DNA from: Hyphomicrobiales bacterium
GTDB taxonomy: Bacteria; Pseudomonadota; Alphaproteobacteria; Rhizobiales; Rhizobiaceae
Assembly (NCBI GenBank): GCA_900472395.1
Contig: UCHV01000021.1
Location: 62,001-126,000, forward strand
DNA length: 64,000 nt
Direction: 5' to 3'
The notes under the pieces are model-generated. The model had not been told where the DNA came from and ran no database searches. It saw only the letters and a list, made by a program, of their open reading frames with translations. Position 1 is the first letter of the stretch, and each line of letters opens with the position of its first letter. A program made the translations under genes and the position numbers. Positions 32,887 through 41,990 of the stretch are shown one piece after another.

Positions 32887-33651
32887 TCAGCGCTGCAACA
32901 AGCCTGCGGCAGCCTCATCCAGGAACCAGTGCACATTGGAATGGGTGGAGAGGTGAGACGCAGGACAAGCGTTATCCGGCGTTTCTTGCAGACTGCGGCG
33001 CACAGCTTCCGCCTTTGCCGGACCCGTCGCGAGGATAACGATCTCGCGCGCGGCAAGAATGTCGCCTATGCCCATGGTGATGGCATGCGCAGGTACTTGC
33101 TTGAGTTCAATCAGGGTCGGCTGGTTGGCGAGAAGTGTTTCTTCGGACAATTTCACCGTCTGGACACGGCCTGCCGGCAGCGCTCCCGGTTCGTTGAAGC
33201 CGATATGCCCGTTTGTCCCGATGCCCAGCAATTGCAAGTCGATGGGATGTTCTGCCAGCAGGCGAGCGTACCGCGCGGCTTCTACTTCGTTATCGGCCGC
33301 AGCGCCATCGATCAGGTTGATCCTGGCCGGTCGGAAATCGGCTTTCCCGAACAGTTCCCGATACATGTAAGCTGCGAAGGAATCGGCATGCGATGCCGGC
33401 AGGCCGCAATATTCGTCAAGGTTGAAGGTCGTGGCGTCCGCAAAGGAGATTTCCCCGGCAGCGACGGCGTCCAGAAGTGCCGCGTACACCCTGCGAGGCG
33501 TCTGTCCTGTTGCCAATCCCAAGACGGCGGCCGGGTTGGCTCTCACGGCTGAAAGAATTTTTTCGGCGACTGCAGCGCTCGCTTCTTGCGCTGTCGGCAG
33601 AATGGTAACGTTCAAAACGCGATCGGACGCGATCCGAGGATGGTGATCCAT
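32887..33651 (-). CDS. nagB: Glucosamine-6-phosphate deaminase
   Basis: Cytoplasmic isomerase-deaminase converting glucosamine-6-phosphate to fructose-6-phosphate and ammonia; 254 residues, normal length. Motifs: LGLATGQTPRRVY (phosphate loop), FNLDEYCGL, and the active-site LGIGTNGHIGFNEPG with the catalytic His-Glu pair. It is the last gene of the long leftward amino-sugar operon, 66 bp after the mannonate dehydratase gene. All key residues are present. Confidence 0.92.
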   Translation of the reverse strand: MDHHPRIASDRVLNVTILPTAQEASAAVAEKILSAVRANPAAVLGLATGQTPRRVYAALLDAVAAGEISFADATTFNLDEYCGLPASHADSFAAYMYRELFGKADFRPARINLIDGAAADNEVEAARYARLLAEHPIDLQLLGIGTNGHIGFNEPGALPAGRVQTVKLSEETLLANQPTLIELKQVPAHAITMGIGDILAAREIVILATGPAKAEAVRRSLQETPDNACPASHLSTHSNVHWFLDEAAAGLLQR

Positions 33652-33717
33652 CAGATAGGAGCCTTCTAAATTGTTTGATAAAATTGCGGCCGGTCGGATG
33701 CCGGCCGCTGGAATTGA

Positions 33718-34698
33718 TCAGATGTGGCCGCGGTCGATCGCTTCCAGAATGGCAGCAATGTAACCGTAGCAGAAGCTGAACGCGACACCGACCGGATCGC
33801 GGCCGGAAATGGTCGGTACGTGATCGGGCATGATCATGTATTTGTAGCCGACTTCCTTGTAGATCTTCAGCGAGCGGATCATGTCCATGTCGCCTTCGTC
33901 CGGGAAGGTTTCCATGAAGGAAAGCTTTCCGCCGCGGATATTGCGGTAATGAACGTTGAAGATCTTTTCGCGGCTGCCGAACCAGCGGATGATGTCGTCG
34001 ATTTCCTCGCGCGGATTGTCGAGCATTTCTCCGATCGAACCCTGGCAGAAGTTCAGGCCGTGATATGGGTTTTCGCGCATCTGCACGAATTTCTTCAAGC
34101 CTTCGACAGTACCGAGAACGCGGGTCACACCCTTGTAGCCCGGCGGCGTGTAGGGGTCGTGCGGGTGGCAGGCGAGGCGCACCTTGTTGCTTTCGGCAAC
34201 GGGCACGACGCGCTCCAGGAAATAGTCGATGCGCTCCCAGTTCTCGTCTTCCGAGAGGACACCGGCGAGGCCCGGTGCCGCATCATGGTCTGCCTTGTCC
34301 CAGCGCCAGGCTTCGTTGAGCGAGCCGCCGCGTCCACGTTCCATTTCGGTGCGCGGAATGCCGATGATATTGAGATTGTATTTTGCCGCCGGAATGCCGG
34401 CCTTGGCGATGTTTTCGATCATCGTGCAGACGGCGTCGATCTGGCGATCGCGATCCGGGCCGCCGAGCAGGATATCCTGATAAGGGGCCTCTTCTATCGG
34501 GCGCGACGACATCGGCAACTGGATCATGTCCAGTGTCAGGCCGAAACTCTCGACCTTTTCGCGGTGACGCTGGATGTCGTCGAAGGTCCAGCTTTGCGGC
34601 TTGCCCGGCGGGTCAGCGCAGACATTCTTGATGCCGAGCTGCGCCCAGACGCGAAAATCGTCGTCGTCGCGAGCATCCACCTGTGTTCCGACATACAT
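33718..34698 (-). CDS. uxuA: Mannonate dehydratase
   Basis: TIM-barrel metalloenzyme, 326 residues, converting D-mannonate to 2-keto-3-deoxy-D-gluconate. Diagnostic segments: AAKYNLNIIGIPRTE, LACHPHDPYTPPGYKG (metal-binding Cys/His region), GLNFCQGSIGEM, KIFNVHYRNIRGG and MIMPDHVP near the end. It is shorter than E. coli UxuA (394), as in many alphaproteobacterial members. ATGAGG upstream supports the start. No uxuB, uxaC or KDG kinase is next to it, so the reason for its place in an amino-sugar operon is unclear. Confidence 0.88.
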   Translation of the reverse strand: MYVGTQVDARDDDDFRVWAQLGIKNVCADPPGKPQSWTFDDIQRHREKVESFGLTLDMIQLPMSSRPIEEAPYQDILLGGPDRDRQIDAVCTMIENIAKAGIPAAKYNLNIIGIPRTEMERGRGGSLNEAWRWDKADHDAAPGLAGVLSEDENWERIDYFLERVVPVAESNKVRLACHPHDPYTPPGYKGVTRVLGTVEGLKKFVQMRENPYHGLNFCQGSIGEMLDNPREEIDDIIRWFGSREKIFNVHYRNIRGGKLSFMETFPDEGDMDMIRSLKIYKEVGYKYMIMPDHVPTISGRDPVGVAFSFCYGYIAAILEAIDRGHI

Positions 34699-34760
34699 AT
34701 TGGCCTCATGTCTTTATCGATGTGAAAGGAGGCGGTTCCGCCGATGCGGAACCGTCGATT

Positions 34761-35498
34761 TCAAAGAGCGCTGGCTTCGAAAAGCATACGCGAATAGTCG
34801 TGATGGGTGCGCCCCTCATAGAGGTCTTCCTTCGTCAGTTCGTCGACGAAGACCCCGCTCTTCATGACCAGAACCCGGTCGCACATGTGGGCGATGACAC
34901 TGAGGTCATGGCTGACGAGCACATAGGTCAGCTGGCGTGCTTCCTTGAGGTCGGCCAGCAAATTGAGCACTTCCGCCTGCACGGACACGTCGAGCGCGGA
35001 TGTCGGTTCGTCGAGCAGGATGATTTCCGGCTCCAGCATGAGCGCCCGGGCGATTGCAACGCGTTGGCGCTGGCCGCCGGAAAGCTGGTGCGGAAAGCGA
35101 TCGGCAAATGCCGCCGGCAATCCGACCTGCTCGAGCGCTGCGGCCACCTTGTCCCAGCCCTTGCCGCGATCCATGGCACGGATTGGTTCTGCCAGAACCC
35201 GGCTGATGCGGTGGCGCGGATGGATGGACCCGTAGGGGTCCTGGAACACCATCTGCGTCAGCAGCATCTGTTCACGGGTGCGATCCTTGTCGACGTCGGT
35301 GCCGTCGAGATTGATCGTCCCCGTCCAGTGGCGGTCGAGGCCGGCCAATGACCGCAGAACCGTCGATTTCCCGCAGCCGGATTCACCGACGATGCCGAGC
35401 GTTTCACCCTTGGTGACCGAGAAGGACACGCCCTTGACGACCTGCTTGGCGGAGGCGCCGCTTCCGAAGGAAACGGAGAGATCCTGAACGTCGATCAT
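34761..35498 (-). CDS. Peptide-type ABC importer ATPase, DppF type
   Basis: 245 residues. Walker A GESGCGKST, signature LSGGQRQRVAIARA, Walker B IILLDEPTSALDVS and VSHDLSVIA. The C-terminus is shorter than classic OppF. The start overlaps the DppD-type gene by 4 bp. It partners with that ATPase under a DppB/DppC permease pair. Peptide-type (family 5) importers also carry oligosaccharides, which fits the neighbouring sugar genes. Confidence 0.92.
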   Translation of the reverse strand: MIDVQDLSVSFGSGASAKQVVKGVSFSVTKGETLGIVGESGCGKSTVLRSLAGLDRHWTGTINLDGTDVDKDRTREQMLLTQMVFQDPYGSIHPRHRISRVLAEPIRAMDRGKGWDKVAAALEQVGLPAAFADRFPHQLSGGQRQRVAIARALMLEPEIILLDEPTSALDVSVQAEVLNLLADLKEARQLTYVLVSHDLSVIAHMCDRVLVMKSGVFVDELTKEDLYEGRTHHDYSRMLFEASAL

Positions 35499-36343
35499 GG
35501 TCGTGCCTCCACCGCATCGATGGCGTTTCTGTCGAGGGTTTTGAGACGTCGCACCGGCGAATGCAGGTCCGGCATGGCGGCGATCAGGCCGCGCGTATAA
35601 GGATGCTGTGCTTCTTCGAGGCTGGTCAGCGTCTCCACGACCCGGCCCTTATACATGACCATGATGCGTTCGCAGAAGGCGGCGACCATGCGAATGTCAT
35701 GGCTGATCAGCATCAGGCCGGCATTGTTTTCGCGCACCAGTTCATCGAGCAGTTTCAGCACGTCTCCCCGCACGGACACGTCGAGTGCGGAGGTCGGCTC
35801 GTCGGCAATCACCATGCGCGGTTTTGCCAAAAGCATCATGGCGATCATTACACGCTGGCCCATGCCGCCGGAAATCTGGTGCGGATAGAGCTTCATGGTA
35901 CGTTCGATATCGGTGATGCGTACCCGCTCCAGCATGGTCTCAGCCATCTTGTAGGCTTCGGCCTTGCCGACGTTCAGATGCAGGATGGCAGCTTCCGCCA
36001 CCTGCTTGCCGATCGGCAGAACCGGGTTCAGCGAATAACGTGGATCCTGCATGATCAGCGCCATGCGGTTGCCGCGGAGGTTCCGCATCTGCTTTTCCTT
36101 GGCGGTCAGCAGATCCAACCCGTCGAAGTTCAACGTATCGGCGTCGACGCGACCGATCGGAGGCAGAAGCCGCATCACGGCGCGGCCGAGCGTCGATTTG
36201 CCCGATCCGGACTCTCCGACGATGCCGAGCCGCTCCGCCTTGAGGTCGAAGCTCACATTTTCGACCGCGGGCCGCGCGAGGCGTCCGAAACGCACGGAGA
36301 GATTTCGGACGGCGAGAATTGTGTCTTGATCAGGAGCGTGCAT
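35495..36343 (-). CDS. Peptide-type ABC importer ATPase, DppD type
   Basis: 282 residues from ATG 36343 (MHAPDQDTILAV). Walker A GESGSGKSTLGRA, signature ISGGMGQRVMIAMM, Walker B MVIADEPTSALDVS, and the DppD/OppD C-terminal tail YTRGLIAAMPDLHSP. The start lies inside the end of the permease gene (14-bp overlap), as is common in these operons; a longer frame has no ribosome-binding site. Confidence 0.92.
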   Translation of the reverse strand: MHAPDQDTILAVRNLSVRFGRLARPAVENVSFDLKAERLGIVGESGSGKSTLGRAVMRLLPPIGRVDADTLNFDGLDLLTAKEKQMRNLRGNRMALIMQDPRYSLNPVLPIGKQVAEAAILHLNVGKAEAYKMAETMLERVRITDIERTMKLYPHQISGGMGQRVMIAMMLLAKPRMVIADEPTSALDVSVRGDVLKLLDELVRENNAGLMLISHDIRMVAAFCERIMVMYKGRVVETLTSLEEAQHPYTRGLIAAMPDLHSPVRRLKTLDRNAIDAVEARP

Positions 36344-37226
36344 GGCGGGGATCCAGAAGGTCGCGCAGCGTATCGCCGACAAGGTTGAAGGCAAGGCTGG
36401 TGATCAGGATGGCGAGGCCCGGCATGACCGCGACCCACCAGTGATCCAGCATGAACTTGCGTCCGCTCGAAATCATCGCGCCCCATTCCGGTGCCGGCGG
36501 CTGGGCACCAAGGCCGAGGAAGCCGAGTGATGCCGCCGTCAGAATGATGCCGGCCATGTTGAGCGTGAGGCGCACGACTACGGAGGGGATGCACATCGGC
36601 GCAATGTAGAGGAAAAGCAGGCGCATCGGTGACGCACCGTAAAGCCGGGCCGCCGCAACGTAGTCGGTGTTACGCACGATCAGTGCTTCGGCACGAGCCA
36701 GACGGGCAATCGCCGGCCAACTGGTCAGAGAGATCGCGATAACGGCCGTGCCGAGACCGGCGCCGAGTGCCGCCGCAAAGGCCAGAGCCAGGATCAGCGA
36801 CGGAAAGGACAAAACGATATCGGTAAAGCGCATCAGGATCGCATCCGTGCGTCCGCCAACGAAGCCGGACACGACGCCGACGATCAGCCCGATCGGTCCG
36901 ACGATCAGCGTCACCGACATGATGGTCGAGATGGTGATGCGTGCGCCGTAGACCAGGCGTGAGAAGATATCGCGGCCGAATTCGTCCGTACCTGCCAGAT
37001 GCGAGAGGCTCGGGGGCAGAAAGGCGGCCTGCAAATTCTGCACGGCCGGATCGTATGGCGCGATCAGAGGCGCGAAAAGTGCCAACACCAGCAGTAGGAA
37101 AAGAACGAAGAAACCACAAAGTCCAACGGGTTCGCGTGACAGCTTTTCCCAAATAGGTGCAAGCGCCGAAAGGATGGCTGAACGCGGCCGGGTGACCGGT
37201 TCGGAGGAGGGAATTTGCGCGCTCAT
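36330..37226 (-). CDS. Peptide-type ABC importer permease, DppC type
   Basis: 298 residues. N-terminal DppC pattern (LIAPYDPAVQNLQAAFLPPS, then HLAGTDEFGRDIFSRLVYGA), four to five more membrane helices, and the ATPase-contact loop YVAAARLYGASPMRLLFLYI. It overlaps the DppB-type gene by 4 bp. Confidence 0.93.
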   Translation of the reverse strand: MSAQIPSSEPVTRPRSAILSALAPIWEKLSREPVGLCGFFVLFLLLVLALFAPLIAPYDPAVQNLQAAFLPPSLSHLAGTDEFGRDIFSRLVYGARITISTIMSVTLIVGPIGLIVGVVSGFVGGRTDAILMRFTDIVLSFPSLILALAFAAALGAGLGTAVIAISLTSWPAIARLARAEALIVRNTDYVAAARLYGASPMRLLFLYIAPMCIPSVVVRLTLNMAGIILTAASLGFLGLGAQPPAPEWGAMISSGRKFMLDHWWVAVMPGLAILITSLAFNLVGDTLRDLLDPRHARS

Positions 37227-38251
37227 TGCGTCACCTCGCGGGTGCGCGGATCGAGAACGAGATAGGCAAGATCCGAGATGAAGTTCAAAGCCATGAAGAT
37301 GGCGCCGATGATGAGTGTGCCGGCGAGGATGGCGTTCATGTCGCCGATCATCAGGGCATTGGTCATGTATTGTCCGATGCCCGGCCAGGAGAAGACGATT
37401 TCGGTTACCACCGCGCCTTCAAGCAAGGTGCCGTAGGAGATGGCAAGGACAGTAACCAGCTGTACCGCGATGTTCGGCAGAAGGTGGCCGACAACGATCC
37501 GGCCGCTGGATGCACCTTTGGCGCGGGCCGCCGTAACATAGTCCTGGTTCAGCTGTTCAAGCGTGAAGCTGCGGGTCATGCGGGTGATGTAGGCCATCGC
37601 CGAATAGGCAAGGATACAGGCCGGCAAAATGATGTGGTGGACGGCATTCCAGAAGGTTTCCGTATCACCGACCAGCAGGCTGTCGATCAGAAGCAGGCCG
37701 GTCTGGGGCTCGATGAGACCATCGAGATAGGTATCGACACGACCCGGCCCGCCAACCCAGGCAAGGCCTGCGTAAAAGATGACGAGGCCGACGACGCCGA
37801 ACCAGAAAACCGGTATCGAATGACCGACCAGCGAGATCACGCGGGCGAACTGGTCGATCCAGCTGTCGCGGTAAAAAGCGGCAACCATGCCCAGCGGTAC
37901 GCCGATGATCGTCGAGATGATGACCGCAAGTGTCGCCAGTTCCAGCGTGGCGGGAAACGCCTGCGCCAGATCCTTGGTGACGGGATTGCCGGTCAGGATT
38001 GCCGTGCCGAGGTCGCCCTGCAGGAGCGATGTCACGTAAATCCAGAACTGTTGATAGATGGGGAGATCGAGGCCGAGCTTCTGCCGCATTGCTTCGAATG
38101 CGGCAGGGTCCGCCAGCTCGCCCACGATGGCTCCGACCGGATCGGTCGGGAGAACCCGGCCGATCACGAAGGTCACGACAAGCAGTGCGAACAGACTGAC
38201 CACCAGTTGCCCGAGCCGCCGCGCGACTTCCAGAAATGTAAATTCCTTCAT
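37223..38251 (-). CDS. Peptide-type ABC importer permease, DppB type
   Basis: 342 residues with six membrane helices. N-terminal LEVARRLGQLVVSLFALLVV and GRVLPTDPVGAIVG, and the contact loop YVTAARAKGASSGRIVVGHL. It lies 15 bp after the binding-protein gene. Confidence 0.93.
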   Translation of the reverse strand: MKEFTFLEVARRLGQLVVSLFALLVVTFVIGRVLPTDPVGAIVGELADPAAFEAMRQKLGLDLPIYQQFWIYVTSLLQGDLGTAILTGNPVTKDLAQAFPATLELATLAVIISTIIGVPLGMVAAFYRDSWIDQFARVISLVGHSIPVFWFGVVGLVIFYAGLAWVGGPGRVDTYLDGLIEPQTGLLLIDSLLVGDTETFWNAVHHIILPACILAYSAMAYITRMTRSFTLEQLNQDYVTAARAKGASSGRIVVGHLLPNIAVQLVTVLAISYGTLLEGAVVTEIVFSWPGIGQYMTNALMIGDMNAILAGTLIIGAIFMALNFISDLAYLVLDPRTREVTQ

Positions 38252-38266
38252 GACCGGCCGTCTCGC

Positions 38267-39868
38267 TTACTTCGCGTCCGTCTTCGTTACGTTCTCAAGT
38301 CGATTGAGCGACCAGAGATTCGTGCTGTAACCCTGAACGCCGGCATTGAGAACGATTGGCGTGAAGGATTCGAACATCGGCAGAACGGCAGGCTTCTGGG
38401 CGATGAACATTTCCTGCAGCTGCTTGATCATGTCGGCGCGCTTGGCTTCGTCACGCTCGCTGTTGGCCTTGTTGCGCAGGTCGTTCAGTTCCGGAATGTC
38501 CCAGCCCGAACGCCATACGAAATTGCCGGCATTCTTGGCTTCCAGACGATTGTCCGGGTTGGTGACGAAGTCGTTCATCGAGCCGAGGGCATTCGGCATG
38601 ACGGCGGTCGCCTGGGGCAGAAGCAGATCGAAATCGCGGGCACGGTGCGAGGCGACGATATCGGCGCCATTACCCTGCTTGATCTCGACCTTGATGCCGA
38701 TCTGCGCAAGGTTTGCCTGAAGGGCGGTGGCGATATCGACACGCGGTGCCTGGGCGATCGTCTTCAGCGTCAGCGAGAAACCATCCGGGTAACCGGCCTT
38801 GGCCAGCATTTCCTTGGCCTTTTCCGGCTGCAGCGAATAGTCGGGATTGGCGATGGCACCCTTCCAGTCTTCCGGAACCGGCACATTGCGCTGGCGACCA
38901 TAGGGGCCGAGAATGGTATCGGCAATGCCCTTGTAATCGATGCCGTAGGCGATCGCTTCACGCACTTCCGGCTTCGACAGCGGCTCCTTGCCGGCATTCA
39001 TGGCGAGAACGAAGAAGCCGCCGATCTTGATCTGTTCGATCTTGAACTTCGTGTTGGTCATGAAGGATTTGACGTCGGGTGCGCTCAGCGCGTTGGCGAT
39101 ATCGATATCGCCGCGTTCAAGCATCAGGCGTGCGGTCTGGCTTTCCGGCACATGGCGCATGATCACGCGCGTCATGGTCGGTGCCTTGCCCCAATAGGAC
39201 TTGTTGGCTTCCAGAATGACGGTTTCGTTCGGAACCCAGCGGCGCAGCACGAACGGGCCGGAGCCGGCAGTGTTGGTGCGCAGCCACTCGTTGCCGTAAT
39301 CGTTGTTGTTGACGTGTTTCTGAACTTCGACGCTATCGACCACGCTCGAAACGCCCATGGCGAGACGGTAGATCAGGTCTTCGGCGATGACGCGGTCGGT
39401 CAATTCGATACGAAAGGTTTTTTCGTCAACGGCCTTGGCCAGCGTCTCGATGTTGTCGGCGGTGTAACCGGCGCTCTTCAGATACTGCGAAGCGGACTGA
39501 TTGAGCTTCAGGAGACGGGTCAGCGAAAATACGACGTCGTTCGCGGTGACCGGATTGCCGGATGCGAATTTGGCATCGCGCAGGTGGAAGGTGACGCCGG
39601 TGGCATCGACTTCCCAACGCTCGGCAAGCTGCGGCTTCACGGTATTACCATCGGCATCGTCGGAATAGACGAGACGGTCATATGTGGCTGCAAGGATTTC
39701 CTGCGTCTTGGCTTCGGTGCCCTGCTGCGGGTCGACGGACAGGACCTGCGCCAGCGAAGTGCCAATGACCAGCTGGTTTTTCGGGGTTTCGGCCATCGCC
39801 ATTGGCGCTGCCGAAAGCGCGACGGCAAACGCCACGCCGGTCATCAGTTTCGAGCTGAAGTGTTTCAT
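38267..39868 (-). CDS. Peptide/oligosaccharide-binding protein of ABC importer (family 5)
   Basis: Periplasmic binding protein, 533 residues. Signal peptide MKHFSSKLMTGVAFAVALSA ending near AMA. The family 5 pattern is seen in LVIGTSLAQVLSVDPQQGTE, LAERWEVDATGVTFHLRDAK and GNPVTANDVVFSLTRLL. GGAGGAAATC precedes the start. Family members bind peptides, nickel, or oligosaccharides such as chitobiose and cellobiose. The surrounding GlcNAc-kinase-like, SIS and NagB genes favour an amino-sugar-containing ligand. Confidence 0.92.
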   Translation of the reverse strand: MKHFSSKLMTGVAFAVALSAAPMAMAETPKNQLVIGTSLAQVLSVDPQQGTEAKTQEILAATYDRLVYSDDADGNTVKPQLAERWEVDATGVTFHLRDAKFASGNPVTANDVVFSLTRLLKLNQSASQYLKSAGYTADNIETLAKAVDEKTFRIELTDRVIAEDLIYRLAMGVSSVVDSVEVQKHVNNNDYGNEWLRTNTAGSGPFVLRRWVPNETVILEANKSYWGKAPTMTRVIMRHVPESQTARLMLERGDIDIANALSAPDVKSFMTNTKFKIEQIKIGGFFVLAMNAGKEPLSKPEVREAIAYGIDYKGIADTILGPYGRQRNVPVPEDWKGAIANPDYSLQPEKAKEMLAKAGYPDGFSLTLKTIAQAPRVDIATALQANLAQIGIKVEIKQGNGADIVASHRARDFDLLLPQATAVMPNALGSMNDFVTNPDNRLEAKNAGNFVWRSGWDIPELNDLRNKANSERDEAKRADMIKQLQEMFIAQKPAVLPMFESFTPIVLNAGVQGYSTNLWSLNRLENVTKTDAK

Positions 39869-39879
39869 GATTTCCTCCG

Positions 39880-40836
39880 TTAGATGGTTATGCGATCTGC
39901 CACGGGCGGATCGAATTTCGTAGGTGCGGCAAGCGATGTCGTGTGGATATGTCGCGCCAGATTGAGCGCGCCTGCCACAGGCGGGTCACGCAGCAGCGCA
40001 ACTTCCGTCGCTGATCCGACAAGGCGCCTGACTTCGCGCGTGAATGCCGAAAACAGTGAAGGCTGGCCGGTAATCACGCCGCCGGCGCAAACAATCGTAC
40101 CGACGTCTCCACCGCGCCGCTTCAAGAGGGCGATGAGTTCCGCAAGCGCCAGAGCGTGCGCGTCGATGACTTTTCTGGCGCGCGGCGATCCCTGTTCCGC
40201 CGCGCTGAAGACCAGACGTGCCGCCTGCGCCCACTCGCGCGGTTCAACCGTCGAGAAGAGATGGGTAAGCCCATGGGGGTGTTTTATGCCGAAGTGGCTA
40301 AGCAACACGTCCGTCAACAGGTCCTTTTCTTCGAGGTCATAAGCCTCCAGAACCTGTTTCGCGGCATCCCGAACGATACCGACAGCGCCGCCCTCGTCGC
40401 CAAAAATCCAGCCCCAGCCACCGACGGTTACGACATCGTCGCCCACCGTCGCTGTTGCGGACGAACCGGTGCCCGCAATGACGCCGGTGCCGGATATCTT
40501 GCCATGGGCGAGAATGAGAAGGTTGGAATCGTTGAGCACGCGGACAGTCGGGTATTGCGCAGCCAGAGGCGCGCGCAGAACCGCTTCCTGTTCGGGGCTG
40601 TCGTTGCCGTGAACACCGGCAACGACGACAAGCGGTTTGCCGAAAGATGCCGTCGTTGTTTCGACAACGGAAAGAAGGATGTCCGCCCGCGTGGCGTCAT
40701 CGAGATTTGACCAGCCGGAACTTGGATGAACCGCATCCGCGAGCAGGATGCCATCGATCGCCGAGGCGACCTGGATATGCAGCTTGCTTCCTCCGGCATC
40801 GATGCCGACAAGAACAGGGGTTTCGCTATTGCTCAT
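39880..40836 (-). CDS. N-acetylglucosamine kinase-like ATPase (BadF/BadG family)
   Basis: Actin-fold sugar kinase, 318 residues. Phosphate-1 loop VGIDAGGSKLHIQV, second loop VIAGTGSSATATVG, WGWIFGDEGGAVGI and the adenosine motif TIVCAGGVITGQP. The family includes mammalian and bacterial GlcNAc kinases. It overlaps the SIS gene by 4 bp and precedes the binding-protein gene, so it should phosphorylate the imported amino sugar for deamination by NagB. Confidence 0.85.
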   Translation of the reverse strand: MSNSETPVLVGIDAGGSKLHIQVASAIDGILLADAVHPSSGWSNLDDATRADILLSVVETTTASFGKPLVVVAGVHGNDSPEQEAVLRAPLAAQYPTVRVLNDSNLLILAHGKISGTGVIAGTGSSATATVGDDVVTVGGWGWIFGDEGGAVGIVRDAAKQVLEAYDLEEKDLLTDVLLSHFGIKHPHGLTHLFSTVEPREWAQAARLVFSAAEQGSPRARKVIDAHALALAELIALLKRRGGDVGTIVCAGGVITGQPSLFSAFTREVRRLVGSATEVALLRDPPVAGALNLARHIHTTSLAAPTKFDPPVADRITI

Positions 40837-41882
40837 TGTATATTCGTCAAACTGTCGGTTTTGGTGTCGAGCCGCTGGAAAGCCGCATCGTTGATATCGA
40901 ACCCACGAAGACCGGCGGCATGCAGGGTCAATTTCTGGGCGACAAAAGTGGAGGCGATGGCAAGCGATGCGGGATCATCGAGACGCGCCGGAAGCCTCAG
41001 CGTGGTGGCAGTCGCTGCGCCTGTCGGCCCGTCGCTTCCCGTCACGAATGCGAGCCGGTGCGTGCGTTGGGAAAGCTGGTCGATCAGCAATGCCTCGCGT
41101 TGCCCGCCGAAGACCAGATGCGCTCCGGGTCCGGCAGCATCCATCGGCCCATGCAGGTATTGGCGTGTTTCCATTGCGGTGGCGAACATGCGCGGGCCTT
41201 CGCGCAACATGAGGGCACTTTCCTCTGCCACCGACATCAAGGGAGCCGGCGCGACGATATCGATGCTGGAGCCGTGCAGCAGCATTGCCGCGATATCGTA
41301 CAATTCGCCGTCGTTGCGATCGGCGAAATCGAAGGATTCGGTGACCAGCGCCTTCCAATGATCGGCGCGGTGGCGCCCATTCCAGTGATCGGTCAGCAAT
41401 GCAAGCGCCAGCATGGTGCCGGTGAAGCTGACGAAGGAAACCGAACTGTCTGAAAGGTCGCCCAGATTGAGCTCGCGCTTGCAGAGAGCAGCCAGCGGCG
41501 AGGGCGTATAATTGGTCAGAGCGACCAGATCGGCGTTTGGAGACCTGCGGGCAAGCTCGACGATTTCGGCGCTGCGACCGCTTTGAGAAACGAGGACTGT
41601 CAGGCCACTCGGGCCTGACAGTCCTGCCGGAAGCTCGCTTGGGAGAAAACGAAGAGCATCCAGGCCGATACGACGCATTTCATAAACGGCACCAGCTGCC
41701 GCAGCATGGCTGGCACCAATTCCGATCACGGAAACACGCTGGGGTTTTTCAGGGCTTAAACGCCGAACCTGATCCTGAAGCCGGTCGACCATCGCGACGA
41801 GATTGGCGGCTTGCGTGGCATAAGAAACCTCCGCCGGAATCCACTCGCGTTTTGGAAAAACTGCCTCGCCCAAAGTTTCCAT
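40833..41882 (-). CDS. SIS-domain protein (GlmS isomerase/AgaS-like)
   Basis: 349 residues with two SIS domains. The first contains VSVIGIGASHAAAAGA and VLVSQSGRSAEIVELARR; the second has ETRQYLHGPMDAAGPGAHL. It resembles the isomerase half of GlmS without the glutaminase half, as in sugar-phosphate deaminases and isomerases. It is first gene of the operon and diverges from the ROK regulator. With NagB present in the same operon, two enzymes of the deaminase type would act together or on different epimers. The exact reaction is unknown. Confidence 0.82.
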   Translation of the reverse strand: METLGEAVFPKREWIPAEVSYATQAANLVAMVDRLQDQVRRLSPEKPQRVSVIGIGASHAAAAGAVYEMRRIGLDALRFLPSELPAGLSGPSGLTVLVSQSGRSAEIVELARRSPNADLVALTNYTPSPLAALCKRELNLGDLSDSSVSFVSFTGTMLALALLTDHWNGRHRADHWKALVTESFDFADRNDGELYDIAAMLLHGSSIDIVAPAPLMSVAEESALMLREGPRMFATAMETRQYLHGPMDAAGPGAHLVFGGQREALLIDQLSQRTHRLAFVTGSDGPTGAATATTLRLPARLDDPASLAIASTFVAQKLTLHAAGLRGFDINDAAFQRLDTKTDSLTNIQ

Positions 41883-41900
41883 ATCCTCCCTTGATATAAA

Positions 41901-41919
41901 TTAAAGTTATCGACTTTAA
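41901..41919. promoter_or_regulatory. Operator candidate, ROK regulator
   Basis: TTAAAGT-TATCG-ACTTTAA is a perfect inverted repeat (7-bp arms, 5-bp spacer) in the 108-bp divergent gap. AT-rich arms around a short GC-containing centre resemble NagC/Mlc-class ROK operators. It would control both the SIS operon and the regulator. Confidence 0.7.
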
Positions 41920-41990
41920 TAAATGCGTCAAGTGTCTTTTGCGAAATCGACGGGTCGGTTACACAAGGGTGTGATTTGATGGAGAAATTA

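Noticed and set aside
37226-39883. 885-residue plus-strand frame opposite the Dpp-type genes
   Set aside because: Shadow of dppB-like and binding-protein genes; no recognisable domain.
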